A stretch of 64,000 nt of DNA from assembly GCA_030425505.1 (NCBI GenBank), contig JAUIAB010000001.1, positions 124,001 to 188,000 on the forward strand, read 5' to 3'. The position numbers and the translations under genes are program-made. The notes below the pieces were generated by a model, which was not told where the DNA came from, did no database searches, and saw only the letters and a program-made list of their open reading frames with translations. This document shows positions 18,901 through 27,606 of this stretch, one piece after another (position 1 is the stretch's first letter; each line of letters begins with the position of its first letter). Origin of the DNA: Bacteroidia bacterium (GTDB lineage Bacteria > Bacteroidota > Bacteroidia > Cytophagales > Flammeovirgaceae).

Positions 18901-19268
18901 GAATCAATAGTCCCTATAGAAAGCTCAGCATAATTATGTAAAATGTATTCATGTAGCTTTTTTGCCCTGAAAATTACTTCCTGCTTAGTAACTTTATATT
19001 GACATTGAAAGTCCTCTGTGTTATTGGAAATTTCGCTAAGGAGAGAATTTGGCTTATTTTCTGCAATATCTTTGAGGTAGCAAATAACTCGTTCTCTCAT
19101 CTCCTGAGCAGCGGCATTGGTAAATGTTACTGCCAATATATGCCTGATATACTTTGGAGAATACGTTTTTTCATAACCTGGAGCTAATAAAGCTAGTTTT
19201 AAAAACTCTGTAACGAGCGTATATGTCTTACCTGAACCAGCGGAAGATCTATAGAGTTTTAAAGACAT
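15990..19268 (-). CDS. UvrD/RecB-family helicase-nuclease (AddA-like)
   Basis: Double-strand-break processing enzyme, 1092 aa. Superfamily 1A helicase motifs are in order: SSAGSGKT (Walker A, residues 8-15), VTFTNAAAQEM, LIDEFQDTS (Walker B), GDAKQSIYRWRGGD, TSIHKAKGKSYPVVILPF and LLYVAFTR. The C-terminus carries a RecB-type PD-(D/E)XK nuclease: ILHYAMEMI, then RPDRLVIENN and IIEYKTG. This architecture is that of AddA/RecB; the expected AddB-type partner is not adjacent. It is divergent from the NtrC-type regulator across a 141-bp gap in which I see no sure promoter. Confidence 0.92.
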   Translation of the reverse strand: MSLKLYRSSAGSGKTYTLVTEFLKLALLAPGYEKTYSPKYIRHILAVTFTNAAAQEMRERVICYLKDIAENKPNSLLSEISNNTEDFQCQYKVTKQEVIFRAKKLHEYILHNYAELSIGTIDSFNHNIVQSFKKELGFPYQFDILLEEQVFLKESIEALFTLSEKNVRVKNWIKKYLTFRIDLDSGWVLDHELIDFGKKLIGDQSLEFIDKIKSLSEKDFENIKTETHVYLTKIGAEVKEIAKNFLDLVRISGIDSKDLYYSSKGIYGYFEKHLFLNDSFSTSPNSYVIKTIEEDKWLSSKADEATKQSLENIKLQLVDLYERLQEIKGKNYHSYFEAKHLQKGIFQIGLTKTLLEIFDQLKNEKTFLQISDFNKAIRSVVENNPIPFIYEKLGEKYHHILIDEFQDTSRIQWLNILPLIENSLSKGMDNMLVGDAKQSIYRWRGGDSKIISSLDANIESGQKDETLRERHVFIEEEVACYSLQKNYRSRKRIVEFNNAFFGVVCDQFANIYSQVSFDYTDHEQQTITEGGHISITVLKDASEKEEQNLSLIKDMVTEYLDKGFSYGDIAILCRENRSIPVIAQMCIKEEISVITDESLLISNHSAVIFLINWLKLFELPDDQILRVKLLDFLLQERYGEPEPISGDEYFKALPYIKTDNNAFINFINGEFDLESPNFDTLNALNLYEALERLIEVFKLSEKPKNISYINRLLEEAFRFGENKKSELYSTFLEYWESNKSKISVDLVSEGNAITITSIHKAKGKSYPVVILPFANWKMTPKTQEKKWFYRKNRENFLPELDVILLPVVKDLDQTEYREEYIKEKESSFLEALNLLYVAFTRSIYSLSVITEEAKFKQPSEINTIAELINFVAPSLYVDKKIDFDSFYKIEPYELEHKEVEEAKKKELSKIQYQEELFYSDNLSQVSFSREKSISDMDHFLLSSEKLSPQLKGKILHYAMEMILYAEDIPTIVRKMLAKDIIDPSEENFLIDKLSSIINLPQLAPFFEYSDDKVVLNEYEISYNDGEDQQILRPDRLVIENNEVTIIEYKTGATNLELHKAQVILYRKALQEAGYQVKKGLVVYIENESIFEV

Positions 19269-19409
19269 ACGATATTTTATAAAAGAGTTTCAATTTTTAA
19301 ATTAATATTACTTGAAAGGTAATTCGTAAAGTTTTTCAATAAAAATCTTATAACTCTAGTGAGTAAATACGTTTCATAAGAAAGTACAACAACTTTATAA
19401 TATCACCCT

Positions 19410-20795
19410 ATGGGAAGTTCCACGTTTAAAATATTCGCAGTTGAGGATGATCCGGTTTTTTCTAAGGCCTTACAGTATACTCTATCCTTAGATCCAGAGC
19501 ATGAAGTAAAGGTTTTTTCTACCGGAAGTGAATTGACAGATGCATTATATAAAAACCCTAGCCTTGTAACTATTGACTATACTCTTCCTGATATTACAGG
19601 AGAACAGTTATTAAAACGAATAAAAAATTATAACCCCGACTTACCTGTAATTGTCATTTCTGGACAGGAAGATATTAAAACAGCCGTAACTCTTCTTAAA
19701 GATGGTGCTTATGACTATATCACCAAAGACGAAGATTTAAGACAAAGGCTGCTCAATTCAATTAACAATGCCAAGAAAAATGTTTCTCTGAAAAAGGAAG
19801 TAGAAGTTTTACGAGAAAAGCTCTCTTCGAATCATGATTTTTCTAAAACCATAATTGGGAATAGCGACTCCATGAAAAAGGTATTCAAAATGCTTGAAAA
19901 AGCAGTGAGTACTAATATTATTGTCTCCGTTTATGGAGAAACAGGAACTGGTAAGGAGGTTGTGGCAAAAGCAATACATTTTAACTCTCCGCAAAAAAAC
20001 AAGCCTTTTGTAGCAATAAATGTAGCTGCAATACCCGAGTCTTTAATAGAAAGCGAGCTTTTTGGTCATGAGAAAGGGGCTTTTACTGGGGCAGTTGCCA
20101 GAAGGGTAGGAAAGTTTGAAGAAGCCAAAGGTGGAACATTATTTATTGATGAAATTGGAGAATTGAGCATTAACCTTCAAGCCAAGTTACTAAGAGTACT
20201 TCAAGAACGGGAACTGGTAAGAATTGGTGGAAATGAAGTGGTAAAGCTAGATGTAAGGATAATTACTGCAACGCATAGAAACCTTGCAGAAGAAGTTAAA
20301 AAAGGAAACTTCAGGGAAGATTTATTTTACAGACTTCTAGGTCTTCCTATCCATTTACCTCCTTTAAGAGACCGAGATAACGATGTGATTCTTATCGCTA
20401 ATCATTTGCTTGAAAATTTTGCAAAAGAAAATAACCTTGGTTTTTTGGGAATTTCTAGCAGTGCTAAAATGCTCCTTAAAAAATATCCTTTCCCTGGTAA
20501 TGTAAGAGAGCTTAAAGCTACAGTAGAACTAGCTGCTGTAATGTGTAATGGAGAGGAAATCACAGAAGATGATATTCAGTTTAGCGACCTTACAAACGAA
20601 GAAAGCTTACTCCATCACGAAATGACTTTACGCGAATATACTTTTGCCATAGTCAAAAGAATGATGAAAAAGCACAACAATAATGCTATTCTGGTTGCAA
20701 ATAAGTTGGATATAGGCAAGTCAACAATTTATCGATACCTGAAAGAGATGGAAGAGGAAAATATGATTTCTTATTCAGAGTCGGAGTATAGTTAA
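19410..20795 (+). CDS. NtrC-type sigma-54-dependent response regulator
   Basis: 461 aa with three domains. The receiver has acidic residues in AVEDDP, phospho-acceptor D56 in TIDYTLPD, and K106 in YDYITKDE. The AAA+ sigma-54 activator domain has Walker A GETGTGKE (176-183), the sigma-54 contact loop GAFTGA (223-228) and GGTLFIDEIGEL. The C-terminal Fis-type helix-turn-helix includes NNAILVANKLDIGKSTIYRYLKE. All features for phosphorylation-controlled activation of sigma-54 promoters are intact. No histidine kinase is adjacent, so its signal and targets are unknown. Confidence 0.95.
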   Translation: MGSSTFKIFAVEDDPVFSKALQYTLSLDPEHEVKVFSTGSELTDALYKNPSLVTIDYTLPDITGEQLLKRIKNYNPDLPVIVISGQEDIKTAVTLLKDGAYDYITKDEDLRQRLLNSINNAKKNVSLKKEVEVLREKLSSNHDFSKTIIGNSDSMKKVFKMLEKAVSTNIIVSVYGETGTGKEVVAKAIHFNSPQKNKPFVAINVAAIPESLIESELFGHEKGAFTGAVARRVGKFEEAKGGTLFIDEIGELSINLQAKLLRVLQERELVRIGGNEVVKLDVRIITATHRNLAEEVKKGNFREDLFYRLLGLPIHLPPLRDRDNDVILIANHLLENFAKENNLGFLGISSSAKMLLKKYPFPGNVRELKATVELAAVMCNGEEITEDDIQFSDLTNEESLLHHEMTLREYTFAIVKRMMKKHNNNAILVANKLDIGKSTIYRYLKEMEEENMISYSESEYS

Positions 20796-21496
20796 TGCGT
20801 TAGTGCATAACTTAGAATATTAGCTCCCATTTTGAGAGCTTTTTGCCTAACCTGCTCTGGATCGCTGTACACAGATTGGTCTTCCCAACCATTTCCAAGA
20901 TCAGACTCGTAGGTATAAAAACAGACTAACCTCCCCTCATAAATTAACCCAAAACCTTGAGGGCGTTTGTTGTCATGCTCATGCACTTTGGGTAAGCCAA
21001 CTTTAGAAAAATCAAATTTTTGCTTATAAATGGGATGAGACAAAGGAAGCTCTATCAACTCTAGCTCTGGAAACACCTTTTTTAGCTCTATACGGATAAA
21101 CTTATCCATTCCGTAATTATCATCTATATGTAAAAAACCTCCCCCAATCAGGTAATTTCTTAGGTTCTCTGCATCACTATCAGAAAAAACAACGTTGCCA
21201 TGCCCTGTCATGTAGACAAATGGATATTGAAAAATGCTTGTACTCCCTACTTCTACTATTTCATCTTTAGGATCAATATCAGTTCGAAGCTTATCATTAC
21301 AAAAATTCACCAGGTTTGGTAAAGCAGATTTATTCGCATACCAGTCACCCCCTCCCTCATACTTAAGTTTAGCTACTTTGTGACTGTAGGTTTTTTGAAT
21401 GCGCCTGTTTTTATATTTCTGTGAATATGATATACTAATTCCCAAAAGGAATAATAATACACTTGTATAGCTAGCAAAGGCTATTTTACTTTTCAT
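20792..21496 (-). CDS. DUF4159 domain exported protein
   Basis: 234 aa with a signal peptide (about residues 1-25, ISYSQ). The rest matches DUF4159: the YEGGGDWYANKSALPNL start, FVYMTGHGNVVFSD, the GGGFLHIDDNYGMD motif and a HDNKRPQGFGLIYEGRL segment. The fold is related to class I glutamine amidotransferase-like domains and the biochemical role is unknown. It is the last gene of hemL-rsmE-M48-DUF4159, overlapping the protease end by 11 bp, and meets the response regulator tail-to-tail with a 4-bp overlap. Confidence 0.88.
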   Translation of the reverse strand: MKSKIAFASYTSVLLFLLGISISYSQKYKNRRIQKTYSHKVAKLKYEGGGDWYANKSALPNLVNFCNDKLRTDIDPKDEIVEVGSTSIFQYPFVYMTGHGNVVFSDSDAENLRNYLIGGGFLHIDDNYGMDKFIRIELKKVFPELELIELPLSHPIYKQKFDFSKVGLPKVHEHDNKRPQGFGLIYEGRLVCFYTYESDLGNGWEDQSVYSDPEQVRQKALKMGANILSYALTH

Positions 21497-22289
21497 CCTT
21501 GTAGTATTTCATTGCCTCAGGTATTGCTTTCTCCAGATCTTTTATTCTTTCGCTAGTACTTGGGTGGGTAGACAAAAACTCTGGAATTTCAGTTCCTGTC
21601 TTTTTGTTTTCTGCCATTCTCTTCCAAAAAGCTGGAGCCTCATTAGGGTTGTAGCCAGCTATTGCCATAAAAATAAGTCCAATCTTATCTGCTTCTGACT
21701 CATGCAGCCTGGAGTAGCTTAGCATTCCGAGCTGACTACCAATGCCAGCAGATTGTAAAAGTATTTCTTCTGTTAAAGAGCGATTTTCCCCTAAAGCTGC
21801 TGCAACTCCTCCTACTAAACCGTTGGCTACCAAACCCTGACTCATTCTTTCCCTGCCATGGTTGGCAATGGCATGAGCTACTTCGTGACCCATTACTACC
21901 GCCACTCCTTTTTCATCTTTGCATATAGGCATAATGCCTGTATAGAAAGCAACTTTTCCTCCAGGTAAGCACCAGGCATTAACAACAGAATCTCCTTTCA
22001 GTAATTTAAACTCCCAGTTATATCCTGTTAGCTGATCTGAGATACCATTTTGTTTCATGTAGGTTTCTGCTGCTATTTTTATTCTATTGCCAACATTTTT
22101 CACCATGCCTGCCCATTCAGAATTATGAATAACGTCTCCTTCTTTGGTTATCTCGTTGTATTGCGTAAAACTCATTGGTAGTAGCTCACTATTGGGTATT
22201 ATGCTAAGTTGTTTTCTACCTGTTAGAGGGACTTTAGTGCATTGTACTAATAGTATAATTGATAATAAAAAGATTATTCTTTTTTTCAT
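21486..22289 (-). CDS. M48-family zinc metalloprotease lipoprotein
   Basis: Periplasmic or outer-membrane-facing protease related to LoiP/BepA and Oma1, 267 aa. Lipobox LVQC sits at residues 14-17. The zinc motif HEVAHA (H135, E136, H139) and third ligand E197 in HESEADKIG are intact, and LSTHPSTSERI near the C-terminus is typical. Relatives degrade misfolded outer-membrane proteins; that role here is inference. It lies 11 bp after rsmE. Confidence 0.93.
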   Translation of the reverse strand: MKKRIIFLLSIILLVQCTKVPLTGRKQLSIIPNSELLPMSFTQYNEITKEGDVIHNSEWAGMVKNVGNRIKIAAETYMKQNGISDQLTGYNWEFKLLKGDSVVNAWCLPGGKVAFYTGIMPICKDEKGVAVVMGHEVAHAIANHGRERMSQGLVANGLVGGVAAALGENRSLTEEILLQSAGIGSQLGMLSYSRLHESEADKIGLIFMAIAGYNPNEAPAFWKRMAENKKTGTEIPEFLSTHPSTSERIKDLEKAIPEAMKYYKDEK

Positions 22290-22300
22290 TTCTATATTTT

Positions 22301-23005
22301 TTACATGGAAGTTAATAATATACTCGCTGCAATACCAGCAGTTTCTGTTCTAAGCCGTTGTTTTCCTAAACTTATAGGAGTAAAACCATTATTTTCACTA
22401 AAAGTTATCTCTTCTTTGGTAAAACCTCCTTCAGGGCCAATTAAAATGCAATGCTCTGTTTTTACAAGCTGTGTTTTCGAAAGGTTATTTTGCTGATTTC
22501 CCCTTTCTTTCATGACAGCAATCCATTTTTTTGCAGCTTTGCAACTTTGCACAAAAGAGCTAAACTTTATTAGTGGATTAAGCTTAGGTAAAAAAGGGTT
22601 TTGAGACTGTTTAAGTGCTGCAACCGTAATTTTCTGTATTCTTTCTAAGTTTAGTTTGGATCGTATTGTTCGCTTCGTTTCTATGAAGCTTATTTCATCT
22701 ACTCCAATTTCTGTTGCCTTTTCTACAAAAAACTCAAGCCTCTCTTTTTGCTTTGTGGGAGCTATAGCAATATGGGTGTAGTTAGATCTTTTTTCCTCTT
22801 TAATGATTTTTTTTACGTCAACTACGCATGCCTTCTTATTAAGACTTTGTAACTGACACTGAGCTTTAATTCCTTTGCCATTAAATACCCATACCTCATC
22901 TCTTTCTTTTAATCGTAAAACCGAAACAGCATGCCTTGAGTCATTTTCATCTAAGGCTATTTCTCTACTTTCTTGATTTAATGAAGGAGAAAAAAATACG
23001 AGCAT
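22301..23005 (-). CDS. rsmE: 16S rRNA (uracil1498-N3)-methyltransferase
   Basis: SPOUT-class rRNA methyltransferase that methylates U1498 of 16S rRNA. I start at the ATG at 23005 (MLVFFSP, matching the family's usual first residues). An upstream ATG at 23017 adds four residues and would overlap hemL by 8 bp. The N-terminal PUA-like domain (HAVSVLRLKERDEVWVFNG) is followed by the knot motifs IGPEGGFTKEE and SLGKQRLRTETAG. Confidence 0.93.
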   Translation of the reverse strand: MLVFFSPSLNQESREIALDENDSRHAVSVLRLKERDEVWVFNGKGIKAQCQLQSLNKKACVVDVKKIIKEEKRSNYTHIAIAPTKQKERLEFFVEKATEIGVDEISFIETKRTIRSKLNLERIQKITVAALKQSQNPFLPKLNPLIKFSSFVQSCKAAKKWIAVMKERGNQQNNLSKTQLVKTEHCILIGPEGGFTKEEITFSENNGFTPISLGKQRLRTETAGIAASILLTSM

Positions 23006-23009
23006 TACT

Positions 23010-24305
23010 TTATCCAATAGCTTCTTTTAAAGCTACCCCATTGGCTGCTATTATCTTATGAATTTCCTCCTCTTCAATAGCATCCGAGATAAATAGGCTT
23101 TCGTATTGAGATGGAGCTAAGTAAACTCCCTGGTTTAACATGGAGTGAAAGTATTTTTTAAATTTTTCTATATCGCTTGTTTTTGCATCTTCAAAGTTTT
23201 CCACACTTTTTTCTGTGAAGAAAAGGCTGATCATAGACCCTAAGGAATTAATCGTGTAATTCAGGTTAAGCTTTTTGAGATTATCTTCAAAGCCATCTCT
23301 TATCTTTTGTACTTTTTGGGTTAACCTCTCGTATATGTCATTATTCTGGTTTAAGTAGTTGAGCATTGCATAGCCCGCTGCCATTGCTATCGGATTTCCT
23401 GATAAGGTACCCGCTTGATACACTGGCCCTTGAGGAGATACAAAGTCCATTATATCTTTTTTTCCTCCATAAGCTCCAACTGGCATTCCTCCACCTATAA
23501 TTTTTCCAAAAGCCGTCATGTCAGGTTGCACATCAAAAAATTCTTGTGCCCCTCCTCTAGCAAGACGAAAGCCCGTCATCACTTCGTCAAATATTAGAAC
23601 GATACCATTTTGATCGCATAGCTTTCTCAAACCTTCTAGATAGCCCTCTTTAGGTAAAACGCATCCCATGTTTCCTGCTACTGGCTCTAGCATTATTGCT
23701 GCTATCTGATTGGGAAACTGATCGACCAGATTTTCTATTGCTTTTAGGTCGTTAAAAGGTGCTGTAATTGTATCTTTTGCTGTTCCTTCGGTGACTCCAG
23801 GGCTGTCTGGCACTCCTAATGTAGCTGCTCCACTTCCTGCTGCTATCAGAAAAGAGTCTCCATGCCCATGGTAGCACCCTTCTAGCTTGATAAATTTATC
23901 TTTTCCAGTATATCCCCTTGCTAGTCGTATAGCAGACATTGTAGCTTCTGTTCCTGAGTTTACCATTCTCACTTTTTCTACAGAGGACACCATTTCTGTT
24001 ATCAGCTCAGCCATTTCTACCTCTTTTCTTGTTGGCGCTCCAAACGAAAGAGATGATTTTGCTGCTTCTTTTACTGCTTCTTCTATGATTGGGTGTGCAT
24101 GCCCAAGTATCATAGGCCCCCAAGAGTTAATTAACTCTATGTAAGCATTGTCATCTTCGTCATAGATGTATGCTCCTTTTGCTTTTTTTATAAATAGTGG
24201 ATCTCCTCCCACAGACTTGAATGCTCTCACTGGTGAGTTTACTCCGCCAGGTATGTAGTTTTGTGCTTTCGCAAAAAGGTTTTTACTTGTTTCTATTGTT
24301 TTCAT
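23010..24305 (-). CDS. hemL: Glutamate-1-semialdehyde 2,1-aminomutase
   Basis: PLP enzyme making 5-aminolevulinate in the C5 haem pathway. 431 aa, normal length. Visible are GGVNSPVRAFKSVGG, MVNSGTEATMSAIRLAR (PLP-phosphate site), CYHGHGDS, LIFDEVMTGFR, and the PLP lysine K268 in TAFGKIIGGGMPVGAYGG. It appears to be the first gene of a four-gene run. Its leader holds a perfect palindrome 15 bp upstream of the start codon. Confidence 0.96.
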   Translation of the reverse strand: MKTIETSKNLFAKAQNYIPGGVNSPVRAFKSVGGDPLFIKKAKGAYIYDEDDNAYIELINSWGPMILGHAHPIIEEAVKEAAKSSLSFGAPTRKEVEMAELITEMVSSVEKVRMVNSGTEATMSAIRLARGYTGKDKFIKLEGCYHGHGDSFLIAAGSGAATLGVPDSPGVTEGTAKDTITAPFNDLKAIENLVDQFPNQIAAIMLEPVAGNMGCVLPKEGYLEGLRKLCDQNGIVLIFDEVMTGFRLARGGAQEFFDVQPDMTAFGKIIGGGMPVGAYGGKKDIMDFVSPQGPVYQAGTLSGNPIAMAAGYAMLNYLNQNNDIYERLTQKVQKIRDGFEDNLKKLNLNYTINSLGSMISLFFTEKSVENFEDAKTSDIEKFKKYFHSMLNQGVYLAPSQYESLFISDAIEEEEIHKIIAANGVALKEAIG

Positions 24306-24319
24306 ACTCTTTCTCTTAA

Positions 24320-24334
24320 CCCGAATAATTCGGG
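24320..24334. repeat. Palindrome in the hemL leader
   Basis: CCCGAATAATTCGGG, two perfect 7-bp arms around one base. A related odd palindrome, CCCAAAATTTGGG, lies 72 bp further upstream at 24406-24418. Either could be an operator or a repetitive extragenic palindrome. The rest of the 201-bp proS-hemL gap holds nothing else recognisable apart from the hairpin at 24431. Confidence 0.4.
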
Positions 24335-24430
24335 ACTTAATTTAATGGAAAAGGTAACTCTCTGATTACAAAGCAATTGATTATGCAAGACTTGAGCTAG
24401 CTGATCCCAAAATTTGGGGAATAAAATATT

Positions 24431-24452
24431 GTGCTTTTTAAAATATAAGCAC
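24431..24452 (-). terminator. Possible proS terminator hairpin
   Basis: GTGCTT (24431-24436) pairs with AAGCAC (24447-24452); read on the minus strand the stem is followed by an A/T-rich stretch containing TTTT. It lies 54 bp beyond the proS stop. The stem is only 6 bp and the loop is 10 bases. Confidence 0.35.
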
Positions 24453-24506
24453 ATGATAATCAACAACTTGACTTAAAATAAATGACCTCCTCATGAATAA
24501 TGCAGG

Positions 24507-25979
24507 TTAATATGCTTTTGCAAATACTACCCTTTGTTTAGAAGGTTTACCCGTCAAAATACACTTTCCACTTTCTTCTTTATTGTTTAAAGGGATACAC
24601 CGAATAGTTGCTTTTGTTTCTTCTTTTATTTTTTCTTCGGTTTCTACAGTTCCATCCCAATGTGCGATTACAAAGCCCCCTTTATTTTCTAGTATTTCCT
24701 TAAACTCATCCCAGCTATTTACTTCTGTGGTTTTTTCTTCTCTAAAAGAATTCGCTTTTTCAAATATGTTTTTTTGAATATCATCCAACAATTTTGAAAT
24801 AACCTCTCCTGCATTTTGCATAGAGACGGATTGTTTTTCTTTGGTATCTCTTCTTGCTACTTCTAGCTGCTGATTTTCAAGGTCTCTCTGCCCTATGGCA
24901 ATTCTCACGGGTACTCCTTTTAGTTCCCACTCTGCAAATTTGAACCCAGGTCGCAAGGTATCTCTATCATCCAATTTTACCGTTATTCCTTTTTCTTTTA
25001 GCTCTTTTTTTAAAGGTGATATGTAGGTCTCTATTTTTTGTAACTGTTCTTCTCCTTTATATATAGGAACAATTACTACTTGTATAGGAGCAAGCTTAGG
25101 AGGCAACACCAATCCATCATCATCAGAGTGGGCCATTATTAGTGCTCCCATTAGCCGGGTGCTCACTCCCCATGACGTACCCCAAACAAGCTCTTGCTGA
25201 TTTTCTTTGGTCAAAAACTTGACATCAAATGCTTTTGCAAAGTTTTGACCCAGGAAATGAGATGTTCCTGCTTGTAGTGCTTTTCCATCTTGCATGAGAG
25301 ATTCTATACAATAGGTGTCTACTGCTCCTGCAAACCTTTCGCTTTCTGTTTTTACCCCTTTTATTACTGGCATTGACATGTAGCTCTCCGCAAAATCAGC
25401 GTATACATCCAACATTTTTTCTGTTTCTTCTACTGCCTCTTGCTTTGTAGCATGAGCAGTGTGTCCTTCTTGCCAAAGAAATTCAGCTGTTCGTAAAAAT
25501 AGCCTAGTTCTCATTTCCCAACGCACTACGTTGGCCCATTGGTTTACTAGTAAAGGAAGGTCTCTATAAGATTTTATCCAGTTTTTATAGGTATTCCAGA
25601 TTACAGTCTCTGATGTAGGTCTGACTATAAGTTCTTCTTCTAGTTTTGCTTCAGGGTCAACAATTACTCCTTCTTCTTTATCTGCTTTTAGCCTGTAGTG
25701 TGTAACAACCGCACATTCTTTTGCAAAGCCTTCTACATGATTTGCTTCTTTACTTAAATATGATTTTGGAATAAATAAAGGGAAGTAGGCATTCATATGC
25801 CCTGTTTCTTTGAACATGTCATCCAAGATTCTTTGCATTTTTTCCCATATCGCATAGCCATAAGGTTTTATCACCATGCAGCCTCTAACTGCAGAGTGCT
25901 CAGCCAAATCTGCTTTTTTTACTATGTCATTATACCATTGAGAATAATCTTCGGATCGCGGTGTTATATCTTTTGCCAT
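24507..25979 (-). CDS. proS: Prolyl-tRNA synthetase (archaeal/eukaryal type)
   Basis: Class II aminoacyl-tRNA synthetase charging tRNA-Pro. 490 aa with no editing insertion, matching the short archaeal/eukaryal-type ProRS common in Bacteroidota. It has class II motifs around [15 protein letters not shown], the [10 protein letters not shown] loop, [21 protein letters not shown] and [14 protein letters not shown]. The anticodon-binding domain ([12 protein letters not shown] onward) and the C-terminal zinc-domain-like tail (IRCIPL...[20 protein letters not shown]) follow. Confidence 0.95.
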   Translation of the reverse strand: MAKDITPRSEDYSQWYNDIVKKADLAEHSAVRGCMVIKPYGYAIWEKMQRILDDMFKETGHMNAYFPLFIPKSYLSKEANHVEGFAKECAVVTHYRLKADKEEGVIVDPEAKLEEELIVRPTSETVIWNTYKNWIKSYRDLPLLVNQWANVVRWEMRTRLFLRTAEFLWQEGHTAHATKQEAVEETEKMLDVYADFAESYMSMPVIKGVKTESERFAGAVDTYCIESLMQDGKALQAGTSHFLGQNFAKAFDVKFLTKENQQELVWGTSWGVSTRLMGALIMAHSDDDGLVLPPKLAPIQVVIVPIYKGEEQLQKIETYISPLKKELKEKGITVKLDDRDTLRPGFKFAEWELKGVPVRIAIGQRDLENQQLEVARRDTKEKQSVSMQNAGEVISKLLDDIQKNIFEKANSFREEKTTEVNSWDEFKEILENKGGFVIAHWDGTVETEEKIKEETKATIRCIPLNNKEESGKCILTGKPSKQRVVFAKAY

Positions 25980-26154
25980 ACGTTATTTACTGCTAATCAA
26001 TTTTGTTAATTAGTATGCAAATTTGAACATTTATTCTTAGATGAATGTATATTAAGTAAAGATTATCGTTATTTTGTTATTGAAGTTGTTCTAAAATTAC
26101 TACAGTGTCAATATGTCTTTTTCGATTGTCTTAATTATTAAAAAGAGAAGTATT

Positions 26155-27219
26155 ATGAAAAGCTTACAGATATATATCCTATTTCTATTTTCTTCAACTG
26201 TTGTTCTTTCACAAGAGTACGATGATATGTATTTTGTGAAAAGCGATAGAGCAGATAGAGCAGTAGAAGAACTTCAGGTTCCTGCTGTAGACCCTATCAT
26301 TGAAAATAATACTTCACAAAGTAATTCTAAATTTATTAATCCAGATTATAACCCATCGTCGTCAAATTCTGTAAATGAGTTTGATGGTAACTATTCTTAC
26401 TACGATGAAGATTATGTAGATAATTCTGCTAATTATGGTTATACGGGGTACAATAATTTTAATAATGGTTATCGATCAGGATTTTACGATGGTTTTAATG
26501 CAAATAATTGGAATCAGTGGGATAATTGGGGCAGAGGAAACCGGTGGAGTCGTTGGGGTAGACCTAGATGGGGATGGGGAAATAACTTTTGGGGTGGAGG
26601 CGCTTCCTTTGGATGGGGAGTTTCTATAGGAAATAGATGGAACAATTTTTATGACCCTTGGTGCTCTTGGGGTAGCGGATTTGGATCGTGGAATAGATGG
26701 GGGGGTCGTTGGAATTCGTGGAACAGGTGGGATAATTATTACTATGGTGGTAGTCCTGTTGTTTTTGTACAGCCAAGAGAAAGTAGAAATGTTTATCGTG
26801 GAAGGCGTTACGATAGAAGTGTTAATTCCTCTTCGAGATCATCTGGTTTCACTTCTAATGGTACTACTTCTAGAAGGTATGATTCTCGAGTTAGAGCTGG
26901 AAGTGTTAATAGCAATGATAGTGGAGAAAACTCAGGCAGTGGTCTTTCTAAGCTTAGAAGGTCACTAAGCAATAAAAACAACTCTAACAGTAAAAGAGAT
27001 CGGGTAAGAAGATCTCCTAAGTCTTCTAATACAAGTAAATCTTCAGGAAGTAGTAGAAGTAGCAATCACTCTGGAAATAGTAGTAGATATAGAAGTAGAA
27101 GCTCTTCTTCAGGCAGTTCAAATAGTAGTAATTATTCCCGAGGAAGTGGCTCTTCTAAGTCGGGTGGAAGTTATAACTCTGGTTCAAGTTCAAGAAGCTA
27201 TAGAGGTAGAGGAAGGTAA
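26155..27219 (+). CDS. Exported low-complexity protein, Gly/Trp/Asn-rich then Ser/Arg-rich
   Basis: No named family recognised. I start at 26155, which gives a signal peptide (MKSLQIYILFLFSSTVVLSQ); an ATG 42 bp upstream would add a non-signal-like leader. After an acidic segment (EYDDMYFVKSDRADRAVEEL) comes a region dense in Gly, Trp, Asn and Arg (about 115-195, repeated NRW/RWG/WNRW units) and then about 150 residues of Ser, Arg, Gly and Asn. Cysteine is nearly absent. The basic tail could bind polyanions such as DNA or acidic glycan; this is inference. It is divergent from proS and followed 12 bp later by a lipoprotein gene. Confidence 0.7.
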   Translation: MKSLQIYILFLFSSTVVLSQEYDDMYFVKSDRADRAVEELQVPAVDPIIENNTSQSNSKFINPDYNPSSSNSVNEFDGNYSYYDEDYVDNSANYGYTGYNNFNNGYRSGFYDGFNANNWNQWDNWGRGNRWSRWGRPRWGWGNNFWGGGASFGWGVSIGNRWNNFYDPWCSWGSGFGSWNRWGGRWNSWNRWDNYYYGGSPVVFVQPRESRNVYRGRRYDRSVNSSSRSSGFTSNGTTSRRYDSRVRAGSVNSNDSGENSGSGLSKLRRSLSNKNNSNSKRDRVRRSPKSSNTSKSSGSSRSSNHSGNSSRYRSRSSSSGSSNSSNYSRGSGSSKSGGSYNSGSSSRSYRGRGR

Positions 27220-27231
27220 GAAGTTAAAAGG

Positions 27232-27591
27232 ATGCCAATATCAACAAGAGTTTTAACCAGTTTAATTTTATTTATGCTTATTCAAATTTTATTTTCTTGT
27301 GAAGATGAGATTTGCCGTAAAGATAATTCAGGAGGTTTTGGACCAGTTAACGTGGACTTCGTAACATCTAATAGTGTAAAAATAAGTTGGGAATCTGAAT
27401 ATGAGCCCTTTGAAAGCTACACCGTAAAAAGAAATGGTGAAGTTATTTCTATCATTACTGAACCTAAAATTAAGTCTTTCATTGATTACAACTTAAAGCC
27501 AAATACATTTTACAATTATGAAATAACTGTTGAAGACTTATGCGATGATGGTTTTATTTCTACAGGTCAGTTCTGCTGGACTTTACCCTAA
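27232..27591 (+). CDS. Small lipoprotein with a fibronectin-III-like domain
   Basis: 119 aa. The signal peptide ends in lipobox LFSC (about residues 20-23). The rest has the spacing of a single fibronectin type III-like beta-sandwich: VNVDFVTSNSVKISWES, YTVKRNGEVISI, LKPNTFYNYEITVEDLC. It is 12 bp after the low-complexity exported protein and probably in the same operon. Role unknown. Confidence 0.65.
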   Translation: MPISTRVLTSLILFMLIQILFSCEDEICRKDNSGGFGPVNVDFVTSNSVKISWESEYEPFESYTVKRNGEVISIITEPKIKSFIDYNLKPNTFYNYEITVEDLCDDGFISTGQFCWTLP

Positions 27592-27606
27592 TAAAATTTT
27601 GTTAAA

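Noticed and set aside
19269-19409. Possible fifth repeat copy (TTTCAATTTTTAAATTAAT)
   Set aside because: Only a short AT-rich match to one block; no palindrome, hairpin or GGTCACAAATTT block follows.
26041-26112. Possible promoter boxes upstream of the low-complexity protein gene
   Set aside because: The nearest match (TTATTTTG) lacks the spacing of TAnnTTTG and has no paired -33 element.
26651-26968. Alternative-frame ORF inside the low-complexity exported protein gene
   Set aside because: Biased composition keeps other frames open; the main frame has a signal peptide and consistent length.
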